The notes beneath the pieces were generated by a model. The model did not search any database, was not told the origin of the DNA, and saw only the letters and a list, made by a program, of their open reading frames with translations. 64,000 bases of DNA. Origin: an uncultured Prevotella sp. Its GTDB lineage: Bacteria; Bacteroidota; Bacteroidia; Bacteroidales; Bacteroidaceae. Positions 42,948 through 52,441 of this stretch are shown piece by piece. The position numbers were made by a program, and so were the translations under genes. The stretch lies in assembly GCF_946407605.1 (NCBI RefSeq), contig NZ_CAMJOS010000019.1, forward strand, positions 1-64,000. Direction: 5' to 3'. The stretch's first letter is position 1; each line of letters opens with the position of its first letter.

Positions 42948-45874
42948 ATTTTTGGCTTCAGCTCGTCAGGCGAGTCGTTTGTAAACATGCTGACCTTCGG
43001 ACCCTGCTTGGTGTAGAAGTTGCGAATGGTCTGAACATCCAGCACCAGCGATGGGTTGAAGTCGCTGCTCTGCATATAGTCAAGAATCGCTTTGCGCATC
43101 TGGCGAGCCACGATGCGACGCTCCAAACCGCTGCTGATGTCCATCGTGGTCATCAGCAGTTTTCCGTTTAGCACCTTAGTCTCAACCATCATACCTAATT
43201 TCCTGCTGACATGCCACGTGTCGATGGGCTGTATGGGCGACTGGTAGTCCTTGGGCAGCTCCATCAGGTTCATCACCTGCGCCTTGTTCAGCAGCTCCCA
43301 CCAGTTCAGGTTGCTCCAGTCGTCTGTGGGGAAGCCGTGTTTAAACAGCGGATGCTCTTTCTCGATATAAGCTCCTGTGGTATGAGGCGGACGCATCTTA
43401 AACCACGACGTGTTCCAGAACACAGGCAGATAATGCTGCACCACATCGCTGCCCAGCGTCACGCGTCCTGCTGCCGTCAGCAACACCGTGCCGCCATCAT
43501 TCAGCACCTTCAGCGCCTCAGCATCGAGCGAGTCGGCAATATAGACCTGACCGTCTTGAGTTTCCACATTCTGAGGATACACCCAGAAGTCCCAATGGTT
43601 CATGATATCCTTACCGAAGTGGGTCCAGAGCGTCAGCTTCGTAGGTGCCTTGACGGCATCAAGGTTCCACTCCACCACACCCAGCTCACAGTCTTTGCCC
43701 AAGGGGATGGTATCTTTTTGAAACGCCCCTTTATGCCACACATGCTGCTGTTCGTCTGTTATCGAGTAGCGAATCGTGGACTTGGCAATCTTCGACCACA
43801 GCGCATTATATATTTGAATAGGTACGCGAAGGGTCTCGTTGTTAGTATATACGAAACGGGGGAAGCGAGCCAGCAGTACCACCCTCGAACAGAACTGACG
43901 CCAGTCCTCAGCATTGCAATAGCCTTTCTCACCCCAATGCACATTGAGTGGGCCCACCAGTGCCGTACCCTGTCCGCTATAGTCGTTAATACCTAACAGC
44001 TGAAAGCCGGCATAGTCCTTAGTCCTCAGGTTGCGCTCTATCTCATATTTATAACACAGCACCTGCAGCTTGCCGCTGGCCATCAGGAACTTCTCTGCCA
44101 TCGACTCCATACCATTGTCGCGCAGCAAGTCACGGAACACCTCGAAGTTACGGGCCTTATAGGCACCCTTATACTCATCTATCTCCTTGAAGTCAGGGAA
44201 GGCACACCACTGACCCTGCTCGTGGGCGATGATAGGCGACTGATTGGGCGTCTTGGATTTATAGTTCCTGGGAAACTCGATGCCACTATAATAGTCATCA
44301 TCGCTGGAAGGAGCCTTACGTTCCCATTCCAAGCCTCGTGCCCCACCCTTGACATGATACTCCGACCCATCGTCCCAGGCCCAGCCGCCACCCACGCTGG
44401 CGCCACAATACACCTTGGTGGGGTCATACTTACGCATCTTCTTCACCCAGTCGTTGCAGTAGGTCACCCAGTCGCCTGCAGGCTCATTACCTGCCGCCAT
44501 CATCACAAACGAGGGGTGATAGCCGTATTCGTCGATGATACGCTTCGACTCTTCTAGCAGATACTCGTCGATCTTCTGTCCCCTGCGCAGCCTCACACCA
44601 TGATTAGGCCACGAGGGTCCCTCTGGCTGCAGGTAGATACCCACCCTGTCGGCAGCGAAGAAGGCAGCCTCTGGCGGACAGTAGCTATGGAAGCGCACAT
44701 GGTTCAGACCATACTCCTTACATTTCATGAAGATCTTCATCCACGACTCCTCGTCAGTTGGCGGATAACCCGTCTCTGGGAAGCAGCAGTTCTCTACCGT
44801 TCCTCGCAGGAATATCGGAATATCGTTGATAAACATCTGACGGCCCTGGATGCCAACCTTCCTGAATCCCACCAGCGCCTCGAAGACATCCTCGCCAGCC
44901 GAGATAGCCAGATGATAGAGGTTAGGATGATGTTCGTCCCAGAGTTTGATATCCTGACCCAAGGGAATATCTACTGTCAGCTTATTGCCTTCAGCATTCA
45001 TGGTTCTGTTCACCAGCGTCTTGCCTGCCTTAGGTCCTACCGTCTCATAGAGCTTACAGCGCACATCATAGTCGTAGAGGGGGAAGACCCTCAGACCATC
45101 GACATGATTCTCCAACTCTACGGTCACACGGCCTACAGGCATTTGGACCTTTTCACCCTCTATATGCTCGCCACCTACCCATCTGCCAGGCAAGGTAATC
45201 TTGGTACTGTCCACCTTGACCGATACGCCCTTGATATTCAGCTTCTTCCATTGCGCCTGCAGCTCTATGCGTCCTGTGATGCCGTTCCAGTTGCCCTGCG
45301 TCTGGTCTGTCACGCTATGCGAGTCCTGTCCCACACACACATTCTCAATACCATTATACACACAGATGGCAATCTCGTTGCGCTTACCCTTTTTAAGATA
45401 GCTGGTCACATCATAGCGATGGGGCGTCGAGAGCGACATCTGATGCCCCACCTCCTTGTCGTTCACATAGACGGTGGTCTCGATATGAGGACGCTCCAGG
45501 AAAAGGGTGATACGCTGGTCGTCCCAGCTCTTGGGCACATAAACACTACGGCGATACCAGGCCTTTCCCACATAATGTTTCTCTGGCGTCAGGAAGAAAG
45601 GGAATTTCATCTGCCCTTTCTGCCTGTAGGGCTCCATATAGGGGTTGAAGTAGAAACTGGAGTCATAGAGAGAGCCCGTCCATTGGGTGTGGATGTCCAC
45701 ATCGTCGCCCTTGCCGTTGGTCAGCATCGAGCCAGGCAACTGTATCTGGTCATGATAGCGGGGTGTCTCACCTACAGCAAAGTCCCAGATGCCTGAGAGA
45801 CTCAGCACTTTCTGCGCTACGACAGACGAAGCACAGGCAATGATGAAAGATAGTGATATCAGCAGTCGTTTCAT
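42941..45874 (-). CDS. glycoside hydrolase family 2 protein
   Basis: A 977-residue secreted enzyme (signal peptide 1-20). It has the GH2 order: sugar-binding jelly roll (about 25-215), Ig-like domain, then the TIM barrel with acid/base Glu at about residue 464 (AAGNEPAGDW) and the probable nucleophile at about 552 (IIAHEQGQWCAF). A further C-terminal domain of about 350 residues follows. GH2 covers beta-galactosidase, glucuronidase, mannosidase and related enzymes; the exact activity cannot be set here. The start overlaps the GH35 stop by 4 bp (ATGA), so both are made together. Confidence 0.9.
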   Translation of the reverse strand: MKRLLISLSFIIACASSVVAQKVLSLSGIWDFAVGETPRYHDQIQLPGSMLTNGKGDDVDIHTQWTGSLYDSSFYFNPYMEPYRQKGQMKFPFFLTPEKHYVGKAWYRRSVYVPKSWDDQRITLFLERPHIETTVYVNDKEVGHQMSLSTPHRYDVTSYLKKGKRNEIAICVYNGIENVCVGQDSHSVTDQTQGNWNGITGRIELQAQWKKLNIKGVSVKVDSTKITLPGRWVGGEHIEGEKVQMPVGRVTVELENHVDGLRVFPLYDYDVRCKLYETVGPKAGKTLVNRTMNAEGNKLTVDIPLGQDIKLWDEHHPNLYHLAISAGEDVFEALVGFRKVGIQGRQMFINDIPIFLRGTVENCCFPETGYPPTDEESWMKIFMKCKEYGLNHVRFHSYCPPEAAFFAADRVGIYLQPEGPSWPNHGVRLRRGQKIDEYLLEESKRIIDEYGYHPSFVMMAAGNEPAGDWVTYCNDWVKKMRKYDPTKVYCGASVGGGWAWDDGSEYHVKGGARGLEWERKAPSSDDDYYSGIEFPRNYKSKTPNQSPIIAHEQGQWCAFPDFKEIDEYKGAYKARNFEVFRDLLRDNGMESMAEKFLMASGKLQVLCYKYEIERNLRTKDYAGFQLLGINDYSGQGTALVGPLNVHWGEKGYCNAEDWRQFCSRVVLLARFPRFVYTNNETLRVPIQIYNALWSKIAKSTIRYSITDEQQHVWHKGAFQKDTIPLGKDCELGVVEWNLDAVKAPTKLTLWTHFGKDIMNHWDFWVYPQNVETQDGQVYIADSLDAEALKVLNDGGTVLLTAAGRVTLGSDVVQHYLPVFWNTSWFKMRPPHTTGAYIEKEHPLFKHGFPTDDWSNLNWWELLNKAQVMNLMELPKDYQSPIQPIDTWHVSRKLGMMVETKVLNGKLLMTTMDISSGLERRIVARQMRKAILDYMQSSDFNPSLVLDVQTIRNFYTKQGPKVSMFTNDSPDELKPKIK

Positions 45875-47961
45875 AGTCCTTCGTTTGTCAGTTCCACTTT
45901 AACAAGTCGTTCGCCTGGTGTCTTCTCGGCCTCACGAGGCAGATAGACTGGCGCATCTTTCTGCAAAGGCAGGATGCGCAGCTCCAGTTCGTTGCAGCCT
46001 TCTGGCAGACGCCACAGACCATAGAGCATCGGGCGACCATACTGGAAATGGTCAGCCACCAACTTGCCGTTAGCGTACAGACGGGCGCAGTCACCCTGAT
46101 AGGTGATTCTCAAGAGCGACGATCTGTCACCAGGCACCTGAATCCTATATACCGCAGCCTGCTCGAAGTCCTCGTCAGTAGGCTCCTCGGCCACCTTCTG
46201 CACACCAATAGGAATCTGGCGCAGCGGCCCTGCCTCCTTCACCTTCTCGGCAGTCCATTCCCGACTCTTCACCTCGCCCTTGCCAGCCAAGAACAGGCGT
46301 TCTGCATCGTACTGAGTCAACAGATAAATATTCTGATAGACAGGCTTTTCCTCGCCACGTGCTTTTACGTTCTTCAGCACCTTGCCGTCCTGCATACAGA
46401 TAGTGGTGGGGATGCCAGGAACCTGCATCAGGAATAGCTTACCATCGCGTTTTGCCACCAGTTGGGCCGTAGCATATTTGATGCCATCGACATTCACAGG
46501 GAAGATGGCCATACAGCCACTGGGGATGGTGAGCTTAGGCAGTTTCACGCCACAGGCCTCCAGCACCACATCTTTCTTCGCTGAGAGGTTCTGCAAGCGC
46601 TCGTAGTTGTTCACAAAGACGAATGCGGAAGCCGCTCGACCTTGGTCGCTCGTTCCCAATGCGGCAGCAAATTCTTCACTTTTCACTTTTCCCTTTTCAC
46701 TTCTAACTGCCCATCGCAGCTGACTGTCATCGCCCTTCTTGATATCCTGTGGCGATGGAAACGAAGCCTCCATCGGAGCCAGCAGCTCGCCCCAGTCCTG
46801 CATAAACAGATGCAGGGGGCGCAAACGGTAGAACGACTCGTTCCTCTGACCAAACTCACCCAATGGTGCCTGGAAGTCGTAGTTCTTCACAGGCATATCA
46901 TTATAATTGGTGGCCTGCGTGCGCTGGTTCTCGTTCAGATAGGTCTTGCCCTCAGGGTTCGTACCACCATGATACATATAATAACCCAGCAGGTTCGAGC
47001 CTGAGCCCAACTTCACCAACGCCATCGAATAGGCATCGTCAGCATAAAGATAGGGTCGGCGATGATAGGCTTGCATCATGCCACCACCCAACTCACAAGT
47101 GAAATAAGGGTATTCCTGACTGGTGACAGGTGAAGGGTGAGTGGTAGATTGAGAATAGTCTATCTGCTCGGTGGCGATGGCTGTCGACGAGCGGAAGGCC
47201 TTGAAGTTAAAGGCCTGATAGTAGTTGCCAGCCGTCTCCTGCAACGAGCGGTCCCAGAAGCCGTCGGCATAGTCGCCATACAAAGGCAGCATCTCGCCGA
47301 AGGGCACAGGCGTAGCCAGCTCGGGCCACCCCGTTCTGGTATAGAAAGGCAGGTCGAAACCTATCTTCGTGGCAATCTCCTTCAGCGCCACCAGGTATTC
47401 GCCCCTACCTCTGTATTCATTATCAAACTGCGCAGCGATGACTGGTCCGCCATCCTTCCATTGCAGACCCTGCACCTGAGTAAAGATCTGTCGATAGAGC
47501 TTCTCAGCATATCCCATAAACACAGCATTCCTGTCGCGCATCCTGCAGCCCTTCGTAAACATCCAGTCTGGAATGCCGCCATTGCGCACCTCACCATGAC
47601 AGAACGGTCCCAGGCGCAGCACCACAGGCACATCCTCCTCCTTACATATCTCCAGGAAGCGACGCAGGTCGCGCTGACCGTCCCAGCGGAAGATGCCCTC
47701 TTCCTCTTCTATATGGTTCCAAAAGACGTAGGTGGCAATCATCGTCACCCCGCCCTCTTTCATCTTCCTCACCTCCTGCTGCCATTCGTTGGCTGGCAGA
47801 CGCGAGTAGTGAATCTCGCCCATCACAGGCACTACCCGCTTGCCGTCCATCATCAGGCTATACTGGTCCCATGTCACCACAGGCTTCGCCACATTGCCTT
47901 GTGCATCAGCCACTATACAAGCCATCAACAGGCACAACAAAGATATAAATTTCTTCTTCAT
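45871..47961 (-). CDS. glycoside hydrolase family 35 beta-galactosidase
   Basis: A 696-residue protein with signal peptide (1-20). GH35 features are VMGEIHYSRLPANEWQQEV near 46-64, acid/base Glu at about 182 in AAQFDNEYRG, and probable nucleophile Glu at about 290 in TCELGGGMMQ. The C-terminal part has beta-sandwich domains. It would remove terminal beta-galactose, with the GH2 partner acting next. Two low-complexity inserts interrupt it: 7-bp repeats at 47121-47141 (STTHPSPVTSQ) and a block near 46628-46704 that reads SEKGKVKSEEFAAALGTSDQ. Both lie outside the catalytic residues. Confidence 0.9.
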   Translation of the reverse strand: MKKKFISLLCLLMACIVADAQGNVAKPVVTWDQYSLMMDGKRVVPVMGEIHYSRLPANEWQQEVRKMKEGGVTMIATYVFWNHIEEEEGIFRWDGQRDLRRFLEICKEEDVPVVLRLGPFCHGEVRNGGIPDWMFTKGCRMRDRNAVFMGYAEKLYRQIFTQVQGLQWKDGGPVIAAQFDNEYRGRGEYLVALKEIATKIGFDLPFYTRTGWPELATPVPFGEMLPLYGDYADGFWDRSLQETAGNYYQAFNFKAFRSSTAIATEQIDYSQSTTHPSPVTSQEYPYFTCELGGGMMQAYHRRPYLYADDAYSMALVKLGSGSNLLGYYMYHGGTNPEGKTYLNENQRTQATNYNDMPVKNYDFQAPLGEFGQRNESFYRLRPLHLFMQDWGELLAPMEASFPSPQDIKKGDDSQLRWAVRSEKGKVKSEEFAAALGTSDQGRAASAFVFVNNYERLQNLSAKKDVVLEACGVKLPKLTIPSGCMAIFPVNVDGIKYATAQLVAKRDGKLFLMQVPGIPTTICMQDGKVLKNVKARGEEKPVYQNIYLLTQYDAERLFLAGKGEVKSREWTAEKVKEAGPLRQIPIGVQKVAEEPTDEDFEQAAVYRIQVPGDRSSLLRITYQGDCARLYANGKLVADHFQYGRPMLYGLWRLPEGCNELELRILPLQKDAPVYLPREAEKTPGERLVKVELTNEGL
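46672..46704. repeat. 7-bp tandem repeat plus palindrome inside the GH35 gene
   Basis: On the coding strand AGTGAAA, AGGGAAA, AGTGAAA and AGTGAAG run head to tail. Just beside it (about 46638-46649) is CGACC-TT-GGTCG in palindrome form. The pair makes an in-frame insert of about 25 residues. Confidence 0.75.
47121..47141. repeat. 7-bp tandem repeat inside the GH35 gene
   Basis: GGTGACA, GGTGAAG and GGTGAGT run head to tail on the plus strand, the same unit type as in menF at 36720. Confidence 0.8.
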
Positions 47962-47988
47962 TTGTTTTAGTCATTGATTTCATCTGCA

Positions 47989-48019
47989 AAAGTAGTGCAA
48001 ACCGAGCGAAAAACCAAAT
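47989..48019 (-). promoter_or_regulatory. promoter of the GH35-GH2 operon
   Basis: TTTG (48016-48019), 19 bp, TACTTTTG (47989-47996) on the minus strand, 28 bp before the GH35 start. Confidence 0.85.
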
Positions 48020-48050
48020 ATATTTGAGTTTTTCTGAAAGGAATTCTGAT

Positions 48051-48542
48051 TTACTTTGAGGCAAGGATGGCGTAGTTGATGCCGTCGCACTGGATGGAAG
48101 TACACTCCTCGGACTGAGGGGCTGGCTTCTTCGCATCTGCCTTTGCAACCTCTGGCATCGGGATATACTTATTGACTATCCGCTCCTTTTCCACAACCTG
48201 CGTCAGATAGAGCGTATCGTGTACAGGCTGGAAGATACGGATAGTATCTATGGACTGAGCCAGAGTAGTGTCAGGTTGGTTGCCTGTGAACAGATGCAGA
48301 GACATACCAAATACGAGGCCTACTACTGCAGCGGCAGGTGTAGCCACCCACCCCCAATAGGCACGCTTTTGCTGCATGGGATTCTTGGGCACATGCAGGT
48401 TCCTGTCTTCTTGACTTGCAAGGCGCTGGGCCGATGCTTGGAGTTTATCTTCAAACGTTTTCGTTAAGCCAGATGAGCAATGCCAAACTCGTTTGGGCAT
48501 TGCCATGGCGAGAAAACGAAGAATGAAATTCAACTGTTTCAT
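48051..48542 (-). CDS. membrane-anchored probable anti-sigma factor
   Basis: A 163-residue protein whose start overlaps the stop of the ECF sigma gene (ATGA). The N-terminal roughly 70 residues are basic and cytoplasmic-looking, one membrane helix follows (WVATPAAAVVGLVFGMSL near 86-103), and the rest would be periplasmic with a Cys-containing end (CTSIQCDGINYA). Topology and coupling fit an anti-sigma factor that holds the sigma factor at the membrane. No classical zinc-binding anti-sigma motif is visible, so the call rests on context. Confidence 0.75.
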   Translation of the reverse strand: MKQLNFILRFLAMAMPKRVWHCSSGLTKTFEDKLQASAQRLASQEDRNLHVPKNPMQQKRAYWGWVATPAAAVVGLVFGMSLHLFTGNQPDTTLAQSIDTIRIFQPVHDTLYLTQVVEKERIVNKYIPMPEVAKADAKKPAPQSEECTSIQCDGINYAILASK

Positions 48543-49114
48543 GATGATTTGAGTTTTTGTTTTAACGTTTGGGTGAGTATGTGGAGTCTTGACTTCACCG
48601 TTCCTTCCGGCACCGCCATGACAACGGCTATTTGCGGAACGGTCAGTTCTTCTTCGAATCGGAGCGAGAAGAGCAGTCGGCTCTCTGGCGGCATCTTCTC
48701 CAACAATCGCTTAAGGGTCTGATCAAATGTCTGTTGGTCGAGTTGGTCTATGATATCGTTGTCGCTAGCTTCTTCCTGAGTCTGTATGGCAAACGATTCA
48801 TAATCCTTTTCGTGCTCGCTGTGCCTGTAATGATTCTTAAGGAGGTTGTAGCCAATGGTGAGCAGCCACGTGTGGAAGCTGAAGCCTGAGAACTTATCCC
48901 GCGCCGTCCAGACCCTCATGAAGGCATCTTGCGTCAGGTCGGCAGCCAGAGTCTCGTTACCACCTGTCTGACGGAAGAAAAAGCCCATTAGTCGACGAGC
49001 ATGACGATGATAGAGCTCGTCGTAAGCCCTATCGTCGTCCTTGCTGCTTACTCTCTGCATCAGTTCTTCATCCTTGAGTGCAGAAAGCGGTTTGAATAGA
49101 TGAGTGATAATCAT
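48539..49114 (-). CDS. ECF-type RNA polymerase sigma factor
   Basis: A 191-residue sigma-70 family protein. Region 2 has YDELYHRHARRLMGFFFRQT and ADLTQDAFMRVW, and region 4 ends with PQIAVVMAVPEGTVKSRLH, the HTH that reads the -35 element. ATG 49114 is chosen because it overlaps the upstream stop (ATGA) and gives a normal length; longer starts reach into the upstream gene. The arrangement sigma then membrane anti-sigma is typical of envelope-responsive ECF systems. Confidence 0.92.
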   Translation of the reverse strand: MIITHLFKPLSALKDEELMQRVSSKDDDRAYDELYHRHARRLMGFFFRQTGGNETLAADLTQDAFMRVWTARDKFSGFSFHTWLLTIGYNLLKNHYRHSEHEKDYESFAIQTQEEASDNDIIDQLDQQTFDQTLKRLLEKMPPESRLLFSLRFEEELTVPQIAVVMAVPEGTVKSRLHILTQTLKQKLKSS

Positions 49115-50322
49115 TGGAGTTGTTCCTTCAACAGATTCTCGTAATAAGACTTCCGTTCTCCTGTTTCTTTTGGATTCTTTGACACGCATCGCTCTACGCA
49201 CTTGCTGAGGATACGATACAGACGTTCTGCCTGAAAATCGTCACCATTCTTTCTGAACCTCGAAATCAGGTTAGCCAGAAGCGTCACATGGTTCATGTCA
49301 AGCATCTCACTTGTCTCCCACGAGTCATAGACGAGGTCTGGTTCGGCCAGATATTCCAGACTGTAGACCTCCTTCACGTTATGCATCGCCACGTCGAAGT
49401 TTTTGTAGGGCTTGGGACTGTATTTCAGCACAAGTCCCTCGTTGTAGATGCTGTCCTTATTAAGAATGGACACTTTAGGATTTGTGGGCGAGAAATAGGC
49501 TGGTCGCTTGGTTTCGTTGATCAAGTGCATGATGATGTCGGCCTCGTAATGGGTGTACCAATCCTCACCATATTTATCACCATAGTCCTGCACATTCAGA
49601 GTCAACGGCTCCACGTTCAATTTCTTATAGAGCGCCTTCATGAAGGGTTCGGCGTGAAGGAAGGCAACGTTGATAATCATTACGTCCGTACGTTCGCCCA
49701 GCGCCTCCTGCAACATCTTCATGGGTTCTGTGTCAAGGTCGCCGTTGGAAAAATAAAGGGCGTTGGGTTGCATGCACTTAAGCATGTTGTGGTTGAAGTG
49801 CATGATGCGGGTGGGGAAATACTTGTTGCGGTACGACCTGGTGAACAATTCCTTGATGCGAGGATTCTCGGGGTCGTTAAGCCACAGACGAACTGTCAGA
49901 TATTCGAGGTCTTCTGGACAGATATCCTCTGGCATCAGTTCTATGGCGCGGAATATGTTGTCGCCCCTTATTGCTGCAGAGTCAGTAGTCAGGCAGAAGC
50001 GACCTTTGCAGAGGTTCAGCACATAGCTATCGGGCAGCGTAGCCTCCATCTTGCGAATGACGTCAGCCGTTTTCGATTCATCTTGATTTTCGTTCCACCC
50101 GCCAGTAAACTGGTCGTGATAACAAGTAGCTCGAAACAGATTTCTCCAAGCCCATTGGTCCTGCGGGTTGGCATCCACTATCTTTTGCCATACCTCAGCC
50201 TGAGCCGCATACCATTCCGGCTCGTGACTGTTGGCGATGAAGGATTCTATGGTTTCCGCTTGCTGTGCTCTGACGGTCAGGTTGCACACCAGCGTCAGCA
50301 TCATAACGATTGTCTTTCTCAT
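49111..50322 (-). CDS. secreted protein resembling the soluble C-terminal domain of DUF2723 proteins
   Basis: A 403-residue protein with signal peptide (MRKTIVMMLTLVCNLTVRAQ). The segment NALYFSNGDLDTEPMKMLQE and the following GERTDVMIINVAFLHAEPF strongly recall the 'FTNGDNDTFPLWYLQ...RTDV' region of Bacteroidetes DUF2723 proteins (glycosyltransferase-like multi-pass membrane proteins), but the membrane part is missing here. Helical TPR-like sequence surrounds it. The gene overlaps the ECF sigma gene by 4 bp, an unusual operon link that suggests a sensory or substrate role in that signalling unit. ATG 50322 is chosen for the signal peptide. Confidence 0.7.
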   Translation of the reverse strand: MRKTIVMMLTLVCNLTVRAQQAETIESFIANSHEPEWYAAQAEVWQKIVDANPQDQWAWRNLFRATCYHDQFTGGWNENQDESKTADVIRKMEATLPDSYVLNLCKGRFCLTTDSAAIRGDNIFRAIELMPEDICPEDLEYLTVRLWLNDPENPRIKELFTRSYRNKYFPTRIMHFNHNMLKCMQPNALYFSNGDLDTEPMKMLQEALGERTDVMIINVAFLHAEPFMKALYKKLNVEPLTLNVQDYGDKYGEDWYTHYEADIIMHLINETKRPAYFSPTNPKVSILNKDSIYNEGLVLKYSPKPYKNFDVAMHNVKEVYSLEYLAEPDLVYDSWETSEMLDMNHVTLLANLISRFRKNGDDFQAERLYRILSKCVERCVSKNPKETGERKSYYENLLKEQLQ

Positions 50323-50407
50323 TTTTTTTATACCTTTTATGTTATACCATTTCTGAGGCGCTCTCATAATGATAAACACTCGAAAGTGGAAAACGTTCAA
50401 TCTTTTT

Positions 50408-52375
50408 TCACCTCACCACCTTCTTTCCGTTCCTGATATACACACCACGCTCAGGCTCCTTATTCAGACGACGGCCTTGGAGGTCGAAACATTGTGAGGC
50501 ATTCTTTGGTTTGGCAAGTGGTTGGGATTGGATGCTTACGGTCTCTTCACCCTTCACATGGACATAGCCTTTAGCTGCAATAATAGTCTGGCCCTCCCAC
50601 GGTAATGGTATCACCAGACTGATATTATTGTCCCCACAACTGGTTGCCTTATAGCATAGGGCTATAGTCAACGTCTCGTCAGCCTCTGCCTCGACATGGG
50701 TATATCCCTTGATTTCATCATTCACGTAAAGAGTCATCACTTCGTTAAAGTTGGGACCGTTGTTGGTCAGCGTCACTAGAAGTGGCACACTACTGCCCAG
50801 CAATGGTTCCCCGACTGTGGATTCTATGGTGCCGCTTACGCTGATGGCGTTATGGCTGCGAGGGATGAGCACATCGTCCTGTATTGTCGCCTCAATCCTC
50901 ATGTCAAACTGACTCAGACCTACCAGCCACTCATCCGTATCGACAGGTTTGCATATAGCCTTGATAACATATTTTCCGTCAGCCAGATGGTAAGGAATCG
51001 ACAGAGTGTCGTTTTTCCATACTGAAGTAAGGTACGTGATATTCTTCGATGTAAACAACTGTTCTGCCAGCAATAAAGAGTCTTGGGCGTTATAAATGCC
51101 GCAGCCTATATCATAGGAACGAGGGGTGGCCGAAGGGTTTAACATGACAATAAAGACGGGAAGCGCGAAGGTGCTGTCGGGCTGACGCACAAACAGGGAA
51201 TCTTCCGAATCCACATACAGATAATTTGTCATCAGACGGAGATCATCCTTTGGCGTCTCTACTTCCGTTGGTTTCTGAATGCCCACAATGGCATGTTGAG
51301 AAGAGGAATACCCTTCGAGTGAGATGCTGTCGCCATCGTTGTAGGGATCGAGTATCGAGAGTCGGAAATAGCTATCGTAATACCCTCCCCACCCCCAGTT
51401 CACGTGGTAGAAGCCCTCCTCATCACAGCCATCGATGATAAAGGAATGGCCCTCTTTTATCGAATGTCCGCCATAGAGCACAGGACGCTGCTCGCTCAGT
51501 TCATGATATATCAGCGCATCCCATTCCTCAGCACGGAAGGCTTCTCTGTGCAGAAAGCGTATCATCTTATCATAGCCGAAATAACTGGTAAGAGCCGAAG
51601 GAATTCTTGATGGGAAGGAACTACTGCCATAAGGGGTGTAGTCCGTCTCAATAGACTGTCCGCACAGAAGCATCAGCTGAGCCACCGCTTGCTGCTGCAC
51701 CTCTGTGGCATTCTCATCATAGCTGTCGAGAATATGGTCCCAGTCAATCGCAGTATTCCTGTTGATGGCTGGCAGGCTGATACCATACGACAGTGTGTTA
51801 TAGGCCGGAATCTTGATAAGTGTGGATTCTGGGTATTTATAATAGTTCATAATCTGCGCCATCGCTGTGGCGGCACAGCCTGTGAAGGACAGGTTACTAC
51901 CCGCTACCAGAGGACACAACCCGTTATAAGGTGCTGTCTGACGCCATCTACTCGTAATGAGGGGAGCAACGGCCTGATGGTGAGGAATGGGAGGCATAGT
52001 CACTGGCTGTTGATTGAGTTTGCTCATCTGACGTTCATAGTCTTCCAGCCACCACTGCATGTTTTCTGGGATATCAGTAGCATCAAAGGTGCCATCGACA
52101 GCATAGCCTAGGATGGCTGGGGTACGATCATCACCACTCACCACGACGTAGCCCTGCTGCTCACCAATATTAAATACATAGTAGCCGACTCCCGTCTGCG
52201 CAGTCTGCAGTTTCTGTGGAGCCTTCGATGCCCTGAGCACCGGGCCCTTAGTCATTCTCGGATGTCCCATCACAAACTCACATGCTTTCTGCATTGCCTG
52301 CTCTTGTGTTACAGGGGCAGACATCAACAAAAGAGGTAGCAGGAGCATATAAATGGAAAGAACTATCCTTTTCAT
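50408..52375 (-). CDS. C10 family cysteine peptidase (streptopain/interpain-like)
   Basis: A 655-residue protein with signal peptide (1-19) and an N-terminal propeptide with the Spi-like inhibitor pattern (GYYVFNIGEQQGYVVVSGDD). The catalytic Cys is at about residue 167 in FTGCAATAMAQIMNYY and the catalytic His at about 310 in GHSFIIDGCDEEGFYHVNWG. Ig-like domains fill the C-terminal half, and the end (CFDLQGRRLNKEPERGVYIR) is a sorting-like tail. It is related to interpain A and streptopain, which degrade host proteins. It lies 85 bp upstream of the DUF2723-like/sigma operon on the same strand. Confidence 0.92.
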   Translation of the reverse strand: MKRIVLSIYMLLLPLLLMSAPVTQEQAMQKACEFVMGHPRMTKGPVLRASKAPQKLQTAQTGVGYYVFNIGEQQGYVVVSGDDRTPAILGYAVDGTFDATDIPENMQWWLEDYERQMSKLNQQPVTMPPIPHHQAVAPLITSRWRQTAPYNGLCPLVAGSNLSFTGCAATAMAQIMNYYKYPESTLIKIPAYNTLSYGISLPAINRNTAIDWDHILDSYDENATEVQQQAVAQLMLLCGQSIETDYTPYGSSSFPSRIPSALTSYFGYDKMIRFLHREAFRAEEWDALIYHELSEQRPVLYGGHSIKEGHSFIIDGCDEEGFYHVNWGWGGYYDSYFRLSILDPYNDGDSISLEGYSSSQHAIVGIQKPTEVETPKDDLRLMTNYLYVDSEDSLFVRQPDSTFALPVFIVMLNPSATPRSYDIGCGIYNAQDSLLLAEQLFTSKNITYLTSVWKNDTLSIPYHLADGKYVIKAICKPVDTDEWLVGLSQFDMRIEATIQDDVLIPRSHNAISVSGTIESTVGEPLLGSSVPLLVTLTNNGPNFNEVMTLYVNDEIKGYTHVEAEADETLTIALCYKATSCGDNNISLVIPLPWEGQTIIAAKGYVHVKGEETVSIQSQPLAKPKNASQCFDLQGRRLNKEPERGVYIRNGKKVVR

Positions 52376-52441
52376 ATTACACTAAGGATTTACGGAGTCG
52401 GTCCTGTTCTTTGTTTTAGAATTTTGATTTCTCCACACATT

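Noticed and set aside
44600..45796. Long plus-strand frame opposite the GH2 gene
   Set aside because: It has no start context or domain and is explained by the coding strand.
45871..47961. Loss of the GH35 acid/base residue (Asp in place of Glu in AAQFDNEY)
   Set aside because: The changed residue is the first acid of the motif; the catalytic Glu of the NEY part is kept.
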